Source of the DNA: an uncultured Bdellovibrionales bacterium
GTDB lineage: Bacteria > Bdellovibrionota > Bdellovibrionia > Bdellovibrionales > UBA1609
DNA length: 64,000 bases
Assembly (NCBI GenBank): GCA_903833275.1
Contig: CAILEP010000028.1
Coordinates: 62,001 to 126,000, forward strand
Direction of reading: 5' to 3'
Made by a program: the position numbers and the translations under genes. Positions within the stretch are counted from its first letter, which is position 1; each line of letters begins with the position of its first letter. Positions 45,414 to 53,652 of the stretch are shown here, in pieces. The notes beneath the pieces were generated by a model. The model saw nothing but the letters and a program-made list of their open reading frames with translations, did not search any database and was not told the DNA's origin.

Positions 45414-46388
45414 TTGTTGCAAAAGATATTTCGACCTTTTCTCTTTTTAATTCGCGAAAAAAAGAAGCTTATGGCGCTAATGGTGCTGATGACTTTTGTT
45501 TTTGCGCTATTAGTATTTCCGTACGATGACCTTTCGGACATGATCACCGAACTGGTCGCAAAAAATTCGCAGAATCAGGTTTTCGTGCAATTTGATGATC
45601 TGGGCATCGGCTTTCTGCCGCCCTCTTTAAAAATGTCCAACGTCTCACTCGACACCCCAGTATTGCCGACCATCAAAGCCAAGAAGCTTTACCTGGCCCC
45701 CAATATTGCCGGCTTGCTTGCCTTCAGCCCGGGCTTTAGCGCCACGATTGAAGACGTGCTTAAAGGCGAAGTAGATATCGATTTACGCGCAGGTAAGAAA
45801 GTGAATGATAATATTCGTCTTCAAAATGCCTCGGTGAAACTAAAAGATCTCGACCTCAAAAGCCTCACTACTTTTGCTCAGGCGCAACTTGATCTCGAGG
45901 GCAGCGTCGCCGCGACGCTCAGTGCACAGGTTGACCCGACACTTACCGAGCAGCCCGACGGCTCGCTGACACTGGATATTTCGAAATTTCGTTTGCCGCC
46001 ATCGACCATTCCGACCCCGATGGGCCCGGTCTCGCTTTCAAATCTTGAAATTTCGCATATCAGCCTTAAGGGCGACCTAAAGAACGGTAACTTCGATATC
46101 AGCGAGGGTACAATCGGCCAGCAGGGTGATGCCATAAATGGCCGCATTAAAGGCCGCATTGGGATACGGCTTCGCATGGTTGGCAACCAAGTCGTACCTG
46201 ACCTTGGCGCATACGAGCTAAAAATTGACCTGAGCTTCGATCGCTTAACAGAGAAGAATTTTGGCATATTTTTAAGCCTTGTTGATAAATTTCGCACGGT
46301 TACAGGCTCAGGCACGCGCTACGCCTTTCGTTTAAGCACTCCCAATATAAATATCCCACCAAACCCCACTGCTCTTGGTAGCTGGTAG
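45414..46388 (+). CDS. gspN: Type II secretion system protein GspN
   Basis: A 324-residue protein with an N-terminal membrane helix (LMALMVLMTFVFALLVFPY) and a beta-rich periplasmic domain (MSNVSLDTPVLPTIKAKKLYLAP; FDISEGTIGQQGDAINGRIKGRIG), as in GspN of delta-proteobacterial systems. TTG start at 45414; the adjacent TTG codon is equally possible. Last of the visible secretion genes. Confidence 0.8.
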   Translation: MLQKIFRPFLFLIREKKKLMALMVLMTFVFALLVFPYDDLSDMITELVAKNSQNQVFVQFDDLGIGFLPPSLKMSNVSLDTPVLPTIKAKKLYLAPNIAGLLAFSPGFSATIEDVLKGEVDIDLRAGKKVNDNIRLQNASVKLKDLDLKSLTTFAQAQLDLEGSVAATLSAQVDPTLTEQPDGSLTLDISKFRLPPSTIPTPMGPVSLSNLEISHISLKGDLKNGNFDISEGTIGQQGDAINGRIKGRIGIRLRMVGNQVVPDLGAYELKIDLSFDRLTEKNFGIFLSLVDKFRTVTGSGTRYAFRLSTPNINIPPNPTALGSW

Positions 46389-46506
46389 GTTTTTGCAGCG
46401 CATCACCGAGCTCAAAAATGCCCCACTTTTTTTTGGCAATTAACCCTCGACCGCGTTAGGTTACTTTTCAATTAAAGATTTCACTGAAATTTTCGGAGGG
46501 GGAAAT

Positions 46507-46935
46507 ATGTCAGGAGTTAATAAAGTCATCGTTCTTGGTCGTCTAGGCGCTGATCCAGAAGTAAAAACTGTAGCCCAAAACCAAACCGTCACACGTCTCA
46601 GTGTTGCTACTAGCGAAAACTGGACAGGCAAAGACGGTCAAAAACAAGAACGCACCGAATGGCATCGCGTTGTAGTTTGGGGCAAACTGGCCGAACTTTG
46701 CGGCAAATATTTGGCCAAAGGTCGCCAAGTTTACGTCGAAGGTCGCCTTCAAACTCGATCATGGGAAGACCCTCAAGGTCAGAAAAAATACACGACAGAA
46801 ATCGTTGCAAATTCGGTTCAATTTTTGGGCGGCCAAACTGATTCTCGCGAAGCACAAGCTGGCTCAAATTCGAATTCAAATGAAAATTTTGGGCCAGAGC
46901 CGTCATTCAACTCTGACGAAGAAATCCCGTTCTAA
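46507..46935 (+). CDS. ssb: Single-stranded DNA-binding protein
   Basis: A 142-residue SSB with an OB fold ([53 protein letters not shown]) and the acidic C-terminal tip ending DEEIPF used to bind partner proteins. It coats single-stranded DNA in replication and repair. The ATG follows CGGAGGGGG. Confidence 0.96.
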   Translation: MSGVNKVIVLGRLGADPEVKTVAQNQTVTRLSVATSENWTGKDGQKQERTEWHRVVVWGKLAELCGKYLAKGRQVYVEGRLQTRSWEDPQGQKKYTTEIVANSVQFLGGQTDSREAQAGSNSNSNENFGPEPSFNSDEEIPF

Positions 46936-46945
46936 ATTTGACTCG

Positions 46946-46963
46946 GGGGCTTTTCGAAGCCCC
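46946..46963 (+). terminator. Stem-loop after ssb
   Basis: GGGGCTT-TTCG-AAGCCCC, a 7-bp stem with a stable TTCG tetraloop, 11 bp after the ssb stop. The T-run comes about 17 bp later, so it may be an imperfect terminator or an mRNA-protecting hairpin. Confidence 0.5.
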
Positions 46964-47008
46964 TCGTCGCTTCTAGACTTTTCTTTTTTAAATTTCGCAC
47001 ATAGCATA

Positions 47009-47515
47009 ATGGTAATGAAGAGTTCCAAACTTCTTATCGCGATGGCTTTTATTTTTCTTGCTTCTTGCTCGGTATACGAGTCGGGACAGCGTAAAGCTAT
47101 TGAGACTAACGAAGGCGGCATCGTGGGCGCTTACGGCTTTGCCCAAAGCCTCACTGAATATTACATTTGCGAACAACAAACCAGCCAGCCTGATTTTTTG
47201 AAAAGCCCGCTTGAAGTTATCGATACTCCGTTTGACTCAAAAAATATCACGACTCTATACAACTCAAAATCAAACCCACCATCCGTCGTCGTCTACACCG
47301 TCGCCTCAACTGAAAATTCGAATGCTGTTGCCTCGGCCAGCTCAGCAACGAATACGTCATCAATTGCGAACACCACTTCAAGCGACCTATACACTTTTTG
47401 CCGAGTCTCAAGCTTGCTGCCGTCGACGCGAAATCTAAGCGCCGAGAAAATTCAGCAAATTGCCCGCTTTGCCACTCAGCAAATCGAAAAGCTTCTATCG
47501 CAATCTCGACCATAG
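47009..47515 (+). CDS. Hypothetical lipoprotein
   Basis: About 168 residues, with a lipoprotein signal (MKSSKLLIAMAFIFLASC; ATG at 47009, or 47015 two codons in). The mature part is Ser/Thr/Ala-rich with a stretch around residues 100-130 of small residues, and two further cysteines (in YYICEQQ and TFCRVSS). No ribosome site is clear. No family recognised. Confidence 0.6.
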   Translation: MVMKSSKLLIAMAFIFLASCSVYESGQRKAIETNEGGIVGAYGFAQSLTEYYICEQQTSQPDFLKSPLEVIDTPFDSKNITTLYNSKSNPPSVVVYTVASTENSNAVASASSATNTSSIANTTSSDLYTFCRVSSLLPSTRNLSAEKIQQIARFATQQIEKLLSQSRP

Positions 47516-47642
47516 TCTTAATACCCCCCCTCTTGATGACTTGCCACTTGTTAAGGGCCCGAACTAATTCGTAAAATTAGTGAAGAACCGCAATGAAATG
47601 CATTTTAGTTTCAGCTCATGACTTGCACCAAGGAGCACCTCA

Positions 47643-48497
47643 ATGTTCTCTTTTCGCCTCGCCCTACTACTCACTTTCGCGCTTACAATTTCTTCAGCTT
47701 TTCAAGTTAACGCAGCGGTTGTTAAAGCGGTAAAAGACAAAAAAGTTCTTGTCGACATGCAAAGCGATAAATTTAAAGCCGGCGATATCTTGAGAGCTCA
47801 AGACAGCAGCGGCAAAACCGTGGCCCTGATTAAAATTATCAAAGTAAAAGGCTCTCTAGCCGAAGGTATTTTTAAAGGCAAAGCCGAAAAAGGCCTCTCT
47901 GTTTCTCTCAAACCGGCTTCAGAGAAAAAATCAGCCGGGGCATCAAGATCGTCACATAAATCTTCGGAGCCCTTCTCTGATAAAAAACTTGGCGTAATGG
48001 TTGGCCTCTCTAACGGCAGCGCAACAGCCAAAGTCACGGCCCTAACTGGCACTGCAACGACGTCGATGAGTGGCATGGGCTTCAGCGTTAAAGGCGTAAT
48101 GGACACTCAGCTTCTCTCTTGGCTCAATTTTCGCGGGCTCGCCGGTTTTCAACAGTTCAACGTCACCGGCACCGACCCCAACGGGGGGTGCGGCGGTTCG
48201 TGCAACACTAAAGTTCTTTACCTCGGCGCCGATTTTTTAGCCCGATTTATGTTTACCGACGCTCTTTGGGCAGGCGGGGGCGCATCACTCTTGTTTCCGA
48301 TGACGAAATCGTCAACGGCCATCACGGCGAGCTCGATCTCGAATACCTTGGTTTACCAAGTCGCCGCTGGCTATGACCTGCATTTCGCTGACAGCGCCTA
48401 TATCCCGATACAAGTTGATTATGATCTTTTTCCGGCGTCATCGACTGTGACGGCATCTATGATTTCAGCCCGAATTGGTTACGCTAAAACTTGGTAA
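47643..48497 (+). CDS. Predicted outer-membrane beta-barrel protein
   Basis: A 284-residue exported protein. Signal peptide ALLLTFALTISSAFQVNA; an N-terminal small beta domain (VVKAVKDKKVLVDMQSDKFKAGDILRAQ, resembling an SH3-like or OB patch), a Ser/Lys linker, then an 8-strand-like barrel (KLGVMVGLSNG, LLSWLNFRGLAGFQQF, VAAGYDLHFADSAYIPIQVDYDLF) ending with aromatic W. ATG follows AAGGAG. Function unknown. Convergent with the rel gene and a long repeat. Confidence 0.65.
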   Translation: MFSFRLALLLTFALTISSAFQVNAAVVKAVKDKKVLVDMQSDKFKAGDILRAQDSSGKTVALIKIIKVKGSLAEGIFKGKAEKGLSVSLKPASEKKSAGASRSSHKSSEPFSDKKLGVMVGLSNGSATAKVTALTGTATTSMSGMGFSVKGVMDTQLLSWLNFRGLAGFQQFNVTGTDPNGGCGGSCNTKVLYLGADFLARFMFTDALWAGGGASLLFPMTKSSTAITASSISNTLVYQVAAGYDLHFADSAYIPIQVDYDLFPASSTVTASMISARIGYAKTW

Positions 48498-48501
48498 TGG
48501 A

Positions 48502-48573
48502 CAACGCGGTGTCCACCAAAGTCGAGTGGGACAGCGCCACCGGCGCGTGGGGCCCACCGACGGCCGGGTATTA
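48502..48573 (+). repeat. Dispersed RAYT-related repeat, long form (copy 2)
   Basis: 72 bp, starting four bases after the outer-membrane protein stop. Its last 53 bases match the copy at 27450-27522 with one difference; the left end differs at a few positions. It has the same nested stems GTGGG/CCCAC and GCGCC-ACC-GGCGC, and the same end GGCCGGGTATTA. Confidence 0.85.
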
Positions 48574-48583
48574 ATCGGCCGTT

Positions 48584-50824
48584 TTAGTCTCCGACTGAAC
48601 TGCGCGTAACTTCGATAATGCCAGCGAGTTTTTGTAAATCAGCCATTACATCATTCAGTTGCTTAATGTCGCGCACACTAATGTCGAAAATACTCACGGC
48701 TCTCATGTCGCGCGACGTTCGGGCCTGTACATTTAGAATGTTCACTCCCCGAGAGCTAAAGACCTCAGACATCGCCTTCAACAGCCCCGCCTTATCTTGG
48801 CTCGTCACACGCAACCGCACCTGACGCTCGGGCGCCTGCGAGCCCGACGATTTATTCCACTCGACGTCGACGGCACGCGCTTGATCCATCTCAAATGACT
48901 TTTCGCAATCCGATCGATGGATCGTAATCCCCCGCCCCCGCGATATAAAACCCAGAATCGGGTCACCCGGTATGGGCATGCAGCACTTCGCATAACGAAC
49001 CAGCACATCATTCATGCCATCGACCTTAATGACCGACGCCGATTTGCGCGAACGGCTCACGGCCGACTTATAGGCTTTACTCAAAAAGCTCTCAGGCTCA
49101 GCCGACACCTCGGGCTTAGCTATTTTCTCGGGTATCAAGCCTTCGATAATTTTTTGGGGAGTCAACTTGCCGTAGCCAATTCGAGTGTACAAATCGTCGA
49201 GGTTGCTACAGCCCTCGTCTTTTAAAAATTTCTCAAACTTGGGGCCTTCAAAATATTTTTGTAGCGGCAGACCTTCTTTGCGAAAACTTCGATCAAGAAT
49301 TTCATGACCCAACTCGCTGGCCCGCTTTCTCTGTTCTGCTTTAACTAAGGCGCGAATTTTCGATTTCGCTCGCGAGGTCACACAAAACTTCAGCCAATCT
49401 TTAGACGGAGTTTGGGTTTTTGAGGTGATCACCTCGATGCTGTCACCATTGCGCAAACGATGCTTCAAGGTCACGATCTTGCCGTTAACACGGGCCGCGA
49501 CGATGCGATTGCCGACATCGGTGTGCACCGAATAAGCAAAATCGATCGGGGTGGCGCCATCGGGCAACTCTTTGACATCGCCTTTCGGTGTGAACACATA
49601 GATTTCGGCATCGAACAGATCGGATTTTATATTTTCTAAAAATTCATCGGGGCTATTAGTCGACTGGTGAATACTAACGAGATCGCGAAGCCAGTTCATC
49701 TTGTCGATCGGCATTCGCTCAAGACCACCCGAGCTGCTTCGGGATTCTTCTTTGTACTTCCAGTGGGCAGCGATCCCCCACTCGGCGATCATGTGCATAT
49801 CTTCGGTTCGAATTTGAATTTCAATTCGTTCACCGCCCGGCCCGATCACTGTGGTGTGCAAACTTTGATAATCGTTCGCCTTCGGCATGGCGATGAAATC
49901 TTTAAACCGGCCTGGTATCGGCTTAAAGAGCGAGTGCACGACGCCAAGAATTTCGTAACACTCGGGCACCGTGCTCACACAAACACGAAACGCCAATAGG
50001 TCAGAGATCTGATCGTAATCGACATTTCGCATCGTCATTTTTCGATAGATTGAATAAAGATGCTTCGGTCGACCCGAAACCTCAAAGGTAAACGAAGTCT
50101 TGCTCTTGATATCGCGAATAAGAAGATCTTTTACATCCTGAATGTACTTCTCGCGTTCTTTTTTCTTCTTCTGAATTTTTTGAGCGAGATCGTAGTACTG
50201 TTCGGGATGGGCGTAACGAAAACTCAAATCTTCGAGCTCAATTTTAACTGAGCTAATCCCGAGGCGACCGGCAAGTGGCGCGTAAATATCGAGAGTCTCT
50301 TCAGCAATGCGCTTTTGTTTCTCGAGCGGCATATGGGTCAGCGTGCGCATATTGTGCAATCGATCGGCAAGTTTAACGAGCACGACTCTTACGTCTTTGC
50401 CCATCGCCACGATCATCTTACGAATGTTTTCGCCTTGCTTTTCGTGGGTGCTGCGAAACTTCATTTGCGAAAGTTTTGTAACTCCGTCAACCAGGTCGCG
50501 AATGACTACACCAAAATCTTTTTCAATATCGGGCAAACTTACAATGGTGTCTTCAACCACGTCGTGCAGCAGACCAGTGGCGAGACTGGCAACATCAAGC
50601 CGAAGATCGGCCAAGATCCCGGCGACTCCGAGTGGATGCAAGATGTAGGGCTCGCCACTTCGGCGCAATTGACCTTTGTGGGCCCCTTCAGCAATGTCGT
50701 AAGCTTTTTTTAGAATTGCGAAATCGGCTTGTGGATTATAAGCGCGAACTTTTTCGAGCAACTCGTCAATCGTCTCAGGCGATTTTTCGTTTATGCCCTC
50801 ATCAAATAATTTCGCCGTTTGCAT
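48584..50824 (-). CDS. relA/spoT: Bifunctional (p)ppGpp synthetase/hydrolase (Rel/SpoT)
   Basis: A 746-residue long RSH protein of the stringent response. The N-terminal hydrolase HD domain is complete (H63 and the HD pair at 87-88 in GLLHDVVEDT). The synthetase has RPKHLYSIYRKM and RFKDFIAMPKANDYQSLHT with EIQIRTEDMH; the R-x-K-D form is that of bifunctional enzymes. It then has TGS (VYVFTPKGDVKELPDGATPIDFAYSVHTDVG), helical and ACT domains. It is the last gene of the yicC-gmk-rpoZ-rel group. Confidence 0.96.
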   Translation of the reverse strand: MQTAKLFDEGINEKSPETIDELLEKVRAYNPQADFAILKKAYDIAEGAHKGQLRRSGEPYILHPLGVAGILADLRLDVASLATGLLHDVVEDTIVSLPDIEKDFGVVIRDLVDGVTKLSQMKFRSTHEKQGENIRKMIVAMGKDVRVVLVKLADRLHNMRTLTHMPLEKQKRIAEETLDIYAPLAGRLGISSVKIELEDLSFRYAHPEQYYDLAQKIQKKKKEREKYIQDVKDLLIRDIKSKTSFTFEVSGRPKHLYSIYRKMTMRNVDYDQISDLLAFRVCVSTVPECYEILGVVHSLFKPIPGRFKDFIAMPKANDYQSLHTTVIGPGGERIEIQIRTEDMHMIAEWGIAAHWKYKEESRSSSGGLERMPIDKMNWLRDLVSIHQSTNSPDEFLENIKSDLFDAEIYVFTPKGDVKELPDGATPIDFAYSVHTDVGNRIVAARVNGKIVTLKHRLRNGDSIEVITSKTQTPSKDWLKFCVTSRAKSKIRALVKAEQRKRASELGHEILDRSFRKEGLPLQKYFEGPKFEKFLKDEGCSNLDDLYTRIGYGKLTPQKIIEGLIPEKIAKPEVSAEPESFLSKAYKSAVSRSRKSASVIKVDGMNDVLVRYAKCCMPIPGDPILGFISRGRGITIHRSDCEKSFEMDQARAVDVEWNKSSGSQAPERQVRLRVTSQDKAGLLKAMSEVFSSRGVNILNVQARTSRDMRAVSIFDISVRDIKQLNDVMADLQKLAGIIEVTRSSVGD

Positions 50825-50935
50825 CTATGCCCCATAAGCGCGGCCCCGTCGCTATCAACGAAGTCGCCAGGTGAGAAATCACATCAGAGGCTTATCGGAC
50901 AAAGTGCTTTGAGACTTAAAATTTCGAAGTCAAAT

Positions 50936-51175
50936 TCAGCGGTTAAGATCTGCCTCGACCTGTTTGCGTTGGGCTACGTCAGTGACGTCTGTATCAAAGT
51001 ATACTTTGCCGCCAGCGACTTCACGTAGCGATGTCACAATGTACTTGTTGTTTTTCATCGGGAGTACTGGCTGGACGCCCTTCAAAAGCTGCTTGGCGCG
51101 CTTGGCTACTAGGATTACGAGCGCAAAACGATTGTTTACTTTTTCTAGACAGTCTTCAACGGTAACTCGGGCCAC
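50936..51175 (-). CDS. rpoZ: RNA polymerase omega subunit
   Basis: A 79-residue omega subunit, starting [30 protein letters not shown], the usual omega N terminus. It helps fold beta-prime and binds ppGpp in other bacteria, which fits its place between gmk and rel. GGAG-like site upstream of ATG. Confidence 0.95.
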   Translation of the reverse strand: MARVTVEDCLEKVNNRFALVILVAKRAKQLLKGVQPVLPMKNNKYIVTSLREVAGGKVYFDTDVTDVAQRKQVEADLNR

Positions 51176-51219
51176 ACTTCACCTCGTTATAATTCTCTCT
51201 ATGATTTCGAGCGGGTAAC

Positions 51220-51807
51220 CTATCGATTTTTCACAATTTCTTCAACTATTTTCTTAAACTGCTCATATGATTGATTAACATCTGCGTTTATAATTTGAGC
51301 ATCATACTCGCCAGCTTGAGCCAGCTCTTTGCGGGCGTTTTCAAGCCGCAACTCGAGCTCGTGGTCTTCCATTTTATCGCGTTTTTTGATTCTATGACGC
51401 AACTCGTCTATCGAGGGGGGCAGGATGAAAACGGCATATGAATTTGGGTACTTAGCGCGAAAAGTTCGAGCCCCCTGCACATCGACATCCATAATTACGA
51501 TGCGGCCCTCGGCCATTGCTCCATCGATCTGGATTCTTGGGGTGCCGTAAAGTTTATTGTGAACCTGGGCCCACTCGACAAAGTAGTCTTGGGCCATAAG
51601 CTCGCGAAACCGCTCCTCGCTCATAAAATGGTAGGGCACGCCCTCTCTCTCACCCTTACGCATCGGGCGCGTCGTGCAAGTCACTGTATCAAAAAGAATC
51701 GGATACTCGGCTGTGATCTTATCAACCAATGTCGATTTGCCGACCCCCGAGGGGCCAACAACGATAATCATCCCGATGCCATTCGTTATGGGCTTAGCCT
51801 TACTCAA
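51220..51807 (-). CDS. gmk: Guanylate kinase
   Basis: A 195-residue enzyme making GDP from GMP. P-loop VVGPSGVGKSTL; GMP-binding TCTTRPMRKGEREGVPYHF and EWAQVHNKLYGT; lid IKKRDKMEDHELELRL. The start is TTG at 51807, eight bases inside the yicC end, preceded by AGCAGG; a later ATG would remove the first residues only. With rpoZ and rel it links GMP metabolism to the stringent response. Confidence 0.94.
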   Translation of the reverse strand: MSKAKPITNGIGMIIVVGPSGVGKSTLVDKITAEYPILFDTVTCTTRPMRKGEREGVPYHFMSEERFRELMAQDYFVEWAQVHNKLYGTPRIQIDGAMAEGRIVIMDVDVQGARTFRAKYPNSYAVFILPPSIDELRHRIKKRDKMEDHELELRLENARKELAQAGEYDAQIINADVNQSYEQFKKIVEEIVKNR

Positions 51808-52675
51808 TGTTTTGCACCTGCTCTTTAAAGGCTTCGATCAAACCCTTTCCTTCAACAACAAATTCAGTTAACTGAGCATGATTGGCTTTTGAACCGATAG
51901 TATTCACTTCGCGCAGCAGTTCTTGGCCATAAAAATCAAGCTTTTTGCCGTGCACTCCAACTACGCGCACATGCTTTGCGCACATTTGAAGATGCTCTTT
52001 GAGGCGAACAAGCTCTTCAGTGACATCGCTCTTATCAAGATAGAACACTAATTCTTGGGCGAAGCGGGCTGGGTCGACAGAAGAATCTTTCTTCGTGCGC
52101 TCAAGGCGATCACGAAGCTTTACCTCGAGCTCCTCTTGAACTATGGCGCGCAACTTCTCAATTTTTGCGACGACGGCTTGTAAATCATGAAGAATGCGCA
52201 GCAAGTGGTTTTGGAGCGACTTGCCCTCGCGCACGCGCTCTTCGTGACAGCGTTTAAGGGCCGCGCGAAAGGCTTGAAGTACGGCACGCTTCTCGTCGGG
52301 CTTGGGTTCGTTGGCCTCTCGAAGCTCAAAAACTTGCGGCAACGAAGAAAGTCGCTCAAGCAAAAGATTAGCATCAAAAGAAATATTGAGTGACCGGGCA
52401 AGCTCGCGATGGGCTTCAACCCAGCGCTTGGCATTTTTTTGATTGAACTTAACTTTAAGATCAGCCGAACCACGGCGATGTATAAAGACATCGACTGTTC
52501 CACGAGCAAATTTTTCTGAGACTTCGCGCTTTAATTGTGTTTCTAAAAAGAAATACTCTTTGGGCAAATGAAAGCGCGGCTCTAGAAAGCGTCCGTTGAC
52601 CGTCTTCACAATGACTGAAATTTCGGTCTGTGCTGTGCGCTTTTCGACAGCGCCGTAGCCGGTCATGCTTTTCAT
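51800..52675 (-). CDS. yicC: YicC family protein (endoribonuclease-like)
   Basis: A 291-residue protein starting MKSMTGYG, the family hallmark, with FLEPRFHLPKE and the C-terminal DFYGQELLREVNTIGSKA. YicC proteins are reported RNases affecting sRNA stability in E. coli. It overlaps gmk by eight bases, as in many bacteria. Confidence 0.93.
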   Translation of the reverse strand: MKSMTGYGAVEKRTAQTEISVIVKTVNGRFLEPRFHLPKEYFFLETQLKREVSEKFARGTVDVFIHRRGSADLKVKFNQKNAKRWVEAHRELARSLNISFDANLLLERLSSLPQVFELREANEPKPDEKRAVLQAFRAALKRCHEERVREGKSLQNHLLRILHDLQAVVAKIEKLRAIVQEELEVKLRDRLERTKKDSSVDPARFAQELVFYLDKSDVTEELVRLKEHLQMCAKHVRVVGVHGKKLDFYGQELLREVNTIGSKANHAQLTEFVVEGKGLIEAFKEQVQNIE

Positions 52676-52755
52676 TGCGGTATTATCGATTCAGGCAATT
52701 TATTTAGTCAAGTTGCACGATCAATATAGTGGATAAAATTCAGGCCGTGCGCCTG

Positions 52756-53637
52756 TTATTTTGCAGCCGAAATCCATGAAATTTCGCTGTCACGTTTGAA
52801 CCAAGTCATCTGTCGCTTGGCGAGCTGCATGGTGCTGATAACGATGGCTGGGGCTAATTCTGCTCGGGTTAGCCGCCCCGCAAGAAAGGCCACGCACTCT
52901 TTGTAACCGACTGACTTCAAGGCTTTGGTTTCGCCGAAGCCTTTTCGAATCAACCCCTCTACCTCTTCAAGTAAACCGCCTTGCAACATCTTTTCAGTTC
53001 GGGCCGCAACCCTTTCTCGCAACTGAGTTCGGTCACCACCGGTCAGCCCAATTTTTTTGATATTAAATCGGTCGCCCAGGGCCTCGCGCTTGCTCTTGAA
53101 CTCTTTTTGAATCTCTGAAAACGGCCGCCCCTCATTGATTGTGACCTCAAGGGCCCGCTGAAGACGGTATTCATCGTTTTCGCTGATCTTCTGCGCCGAC
53201 ACGGGGTCGAGAGCACTCAGCCTCGAATAAAGCTGCCCCTGATCTGTTAATTGCTGCACCTGGGTAGTTATTTCGCCTGGTATTGGTGCGACCTCAAACA
53301 TTCCGAATTCAAGCGCCTGAAGATAGAAACCGCTGCCCCCCACAACATAAAGGGGGGCCTCTGGCAGGCGTTTTTCTATAATTTCTAAACCCACGCGACG
53401 GTAGTCTCCGGCCGTAAAAAGCCCGCTCGGGTCAATCAGGTCATAGAGATGATGAGGCAAAAGGCCGAACTCTTCTAGAGTGGGTTTTGCCGAACCAATA
53501 TTGAGCCCCTTATAAATTTGAACGCTGTCGGCGTTCACAATTTCGCCGCCATTTTTCAAGGCTTCTGTTTGCGCCCAGTGAGATTTGCCACTACAGGTCG
53601 GGCCCACGACAAAATAGAGAGTCTGATTTTCGCTCAT
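52756..53637 (-). CDS. miaA: tRNA dimethylallyltransferase
   Basis: A 293-residue enzyme adding an isopentenyl group to A37 of tRNAs reading UNN codons. P-loop VGPTCSGKSHWA, then NADSVQIYKGLNIGSAKP and HHLYDLIDP, YVVGGSGFYLQALEFG and late SVGYKECVAFLAGRL with QMTWFKRD at the end. ATG overlaps an AGGTGAG region; 15 bp after mutL. Confidence 0.95.
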   Translation of the reverse strand: MSENQTLYFVVGPTCSGKSHWAQTEALKNGGEIVNADSVQIYKGLNIGSAKPTLEEFGLLPHHLYDLIDPSGLFTAGDYRRVGLEIIEKRLPEAPLYVVGGSGFYLQALEFGMFEVAPIPGEITTQVQQLTDQGQLYSRLSALDPVSAQKISENDEYRLQRALEVTINEGRPFSEIQKEFKSKREALGDRFNIKKIGLTGGDRTQLRERVAARTEKMLQGGLLEEVEGLIRKGFGETKALKSVGYKECVAFLAGRLTRAELAPAIVISTMQLAKRQMTWFKRDSEISWISAAK

Positions 53638-53652
53638 TGGTAGCCGCTCACC

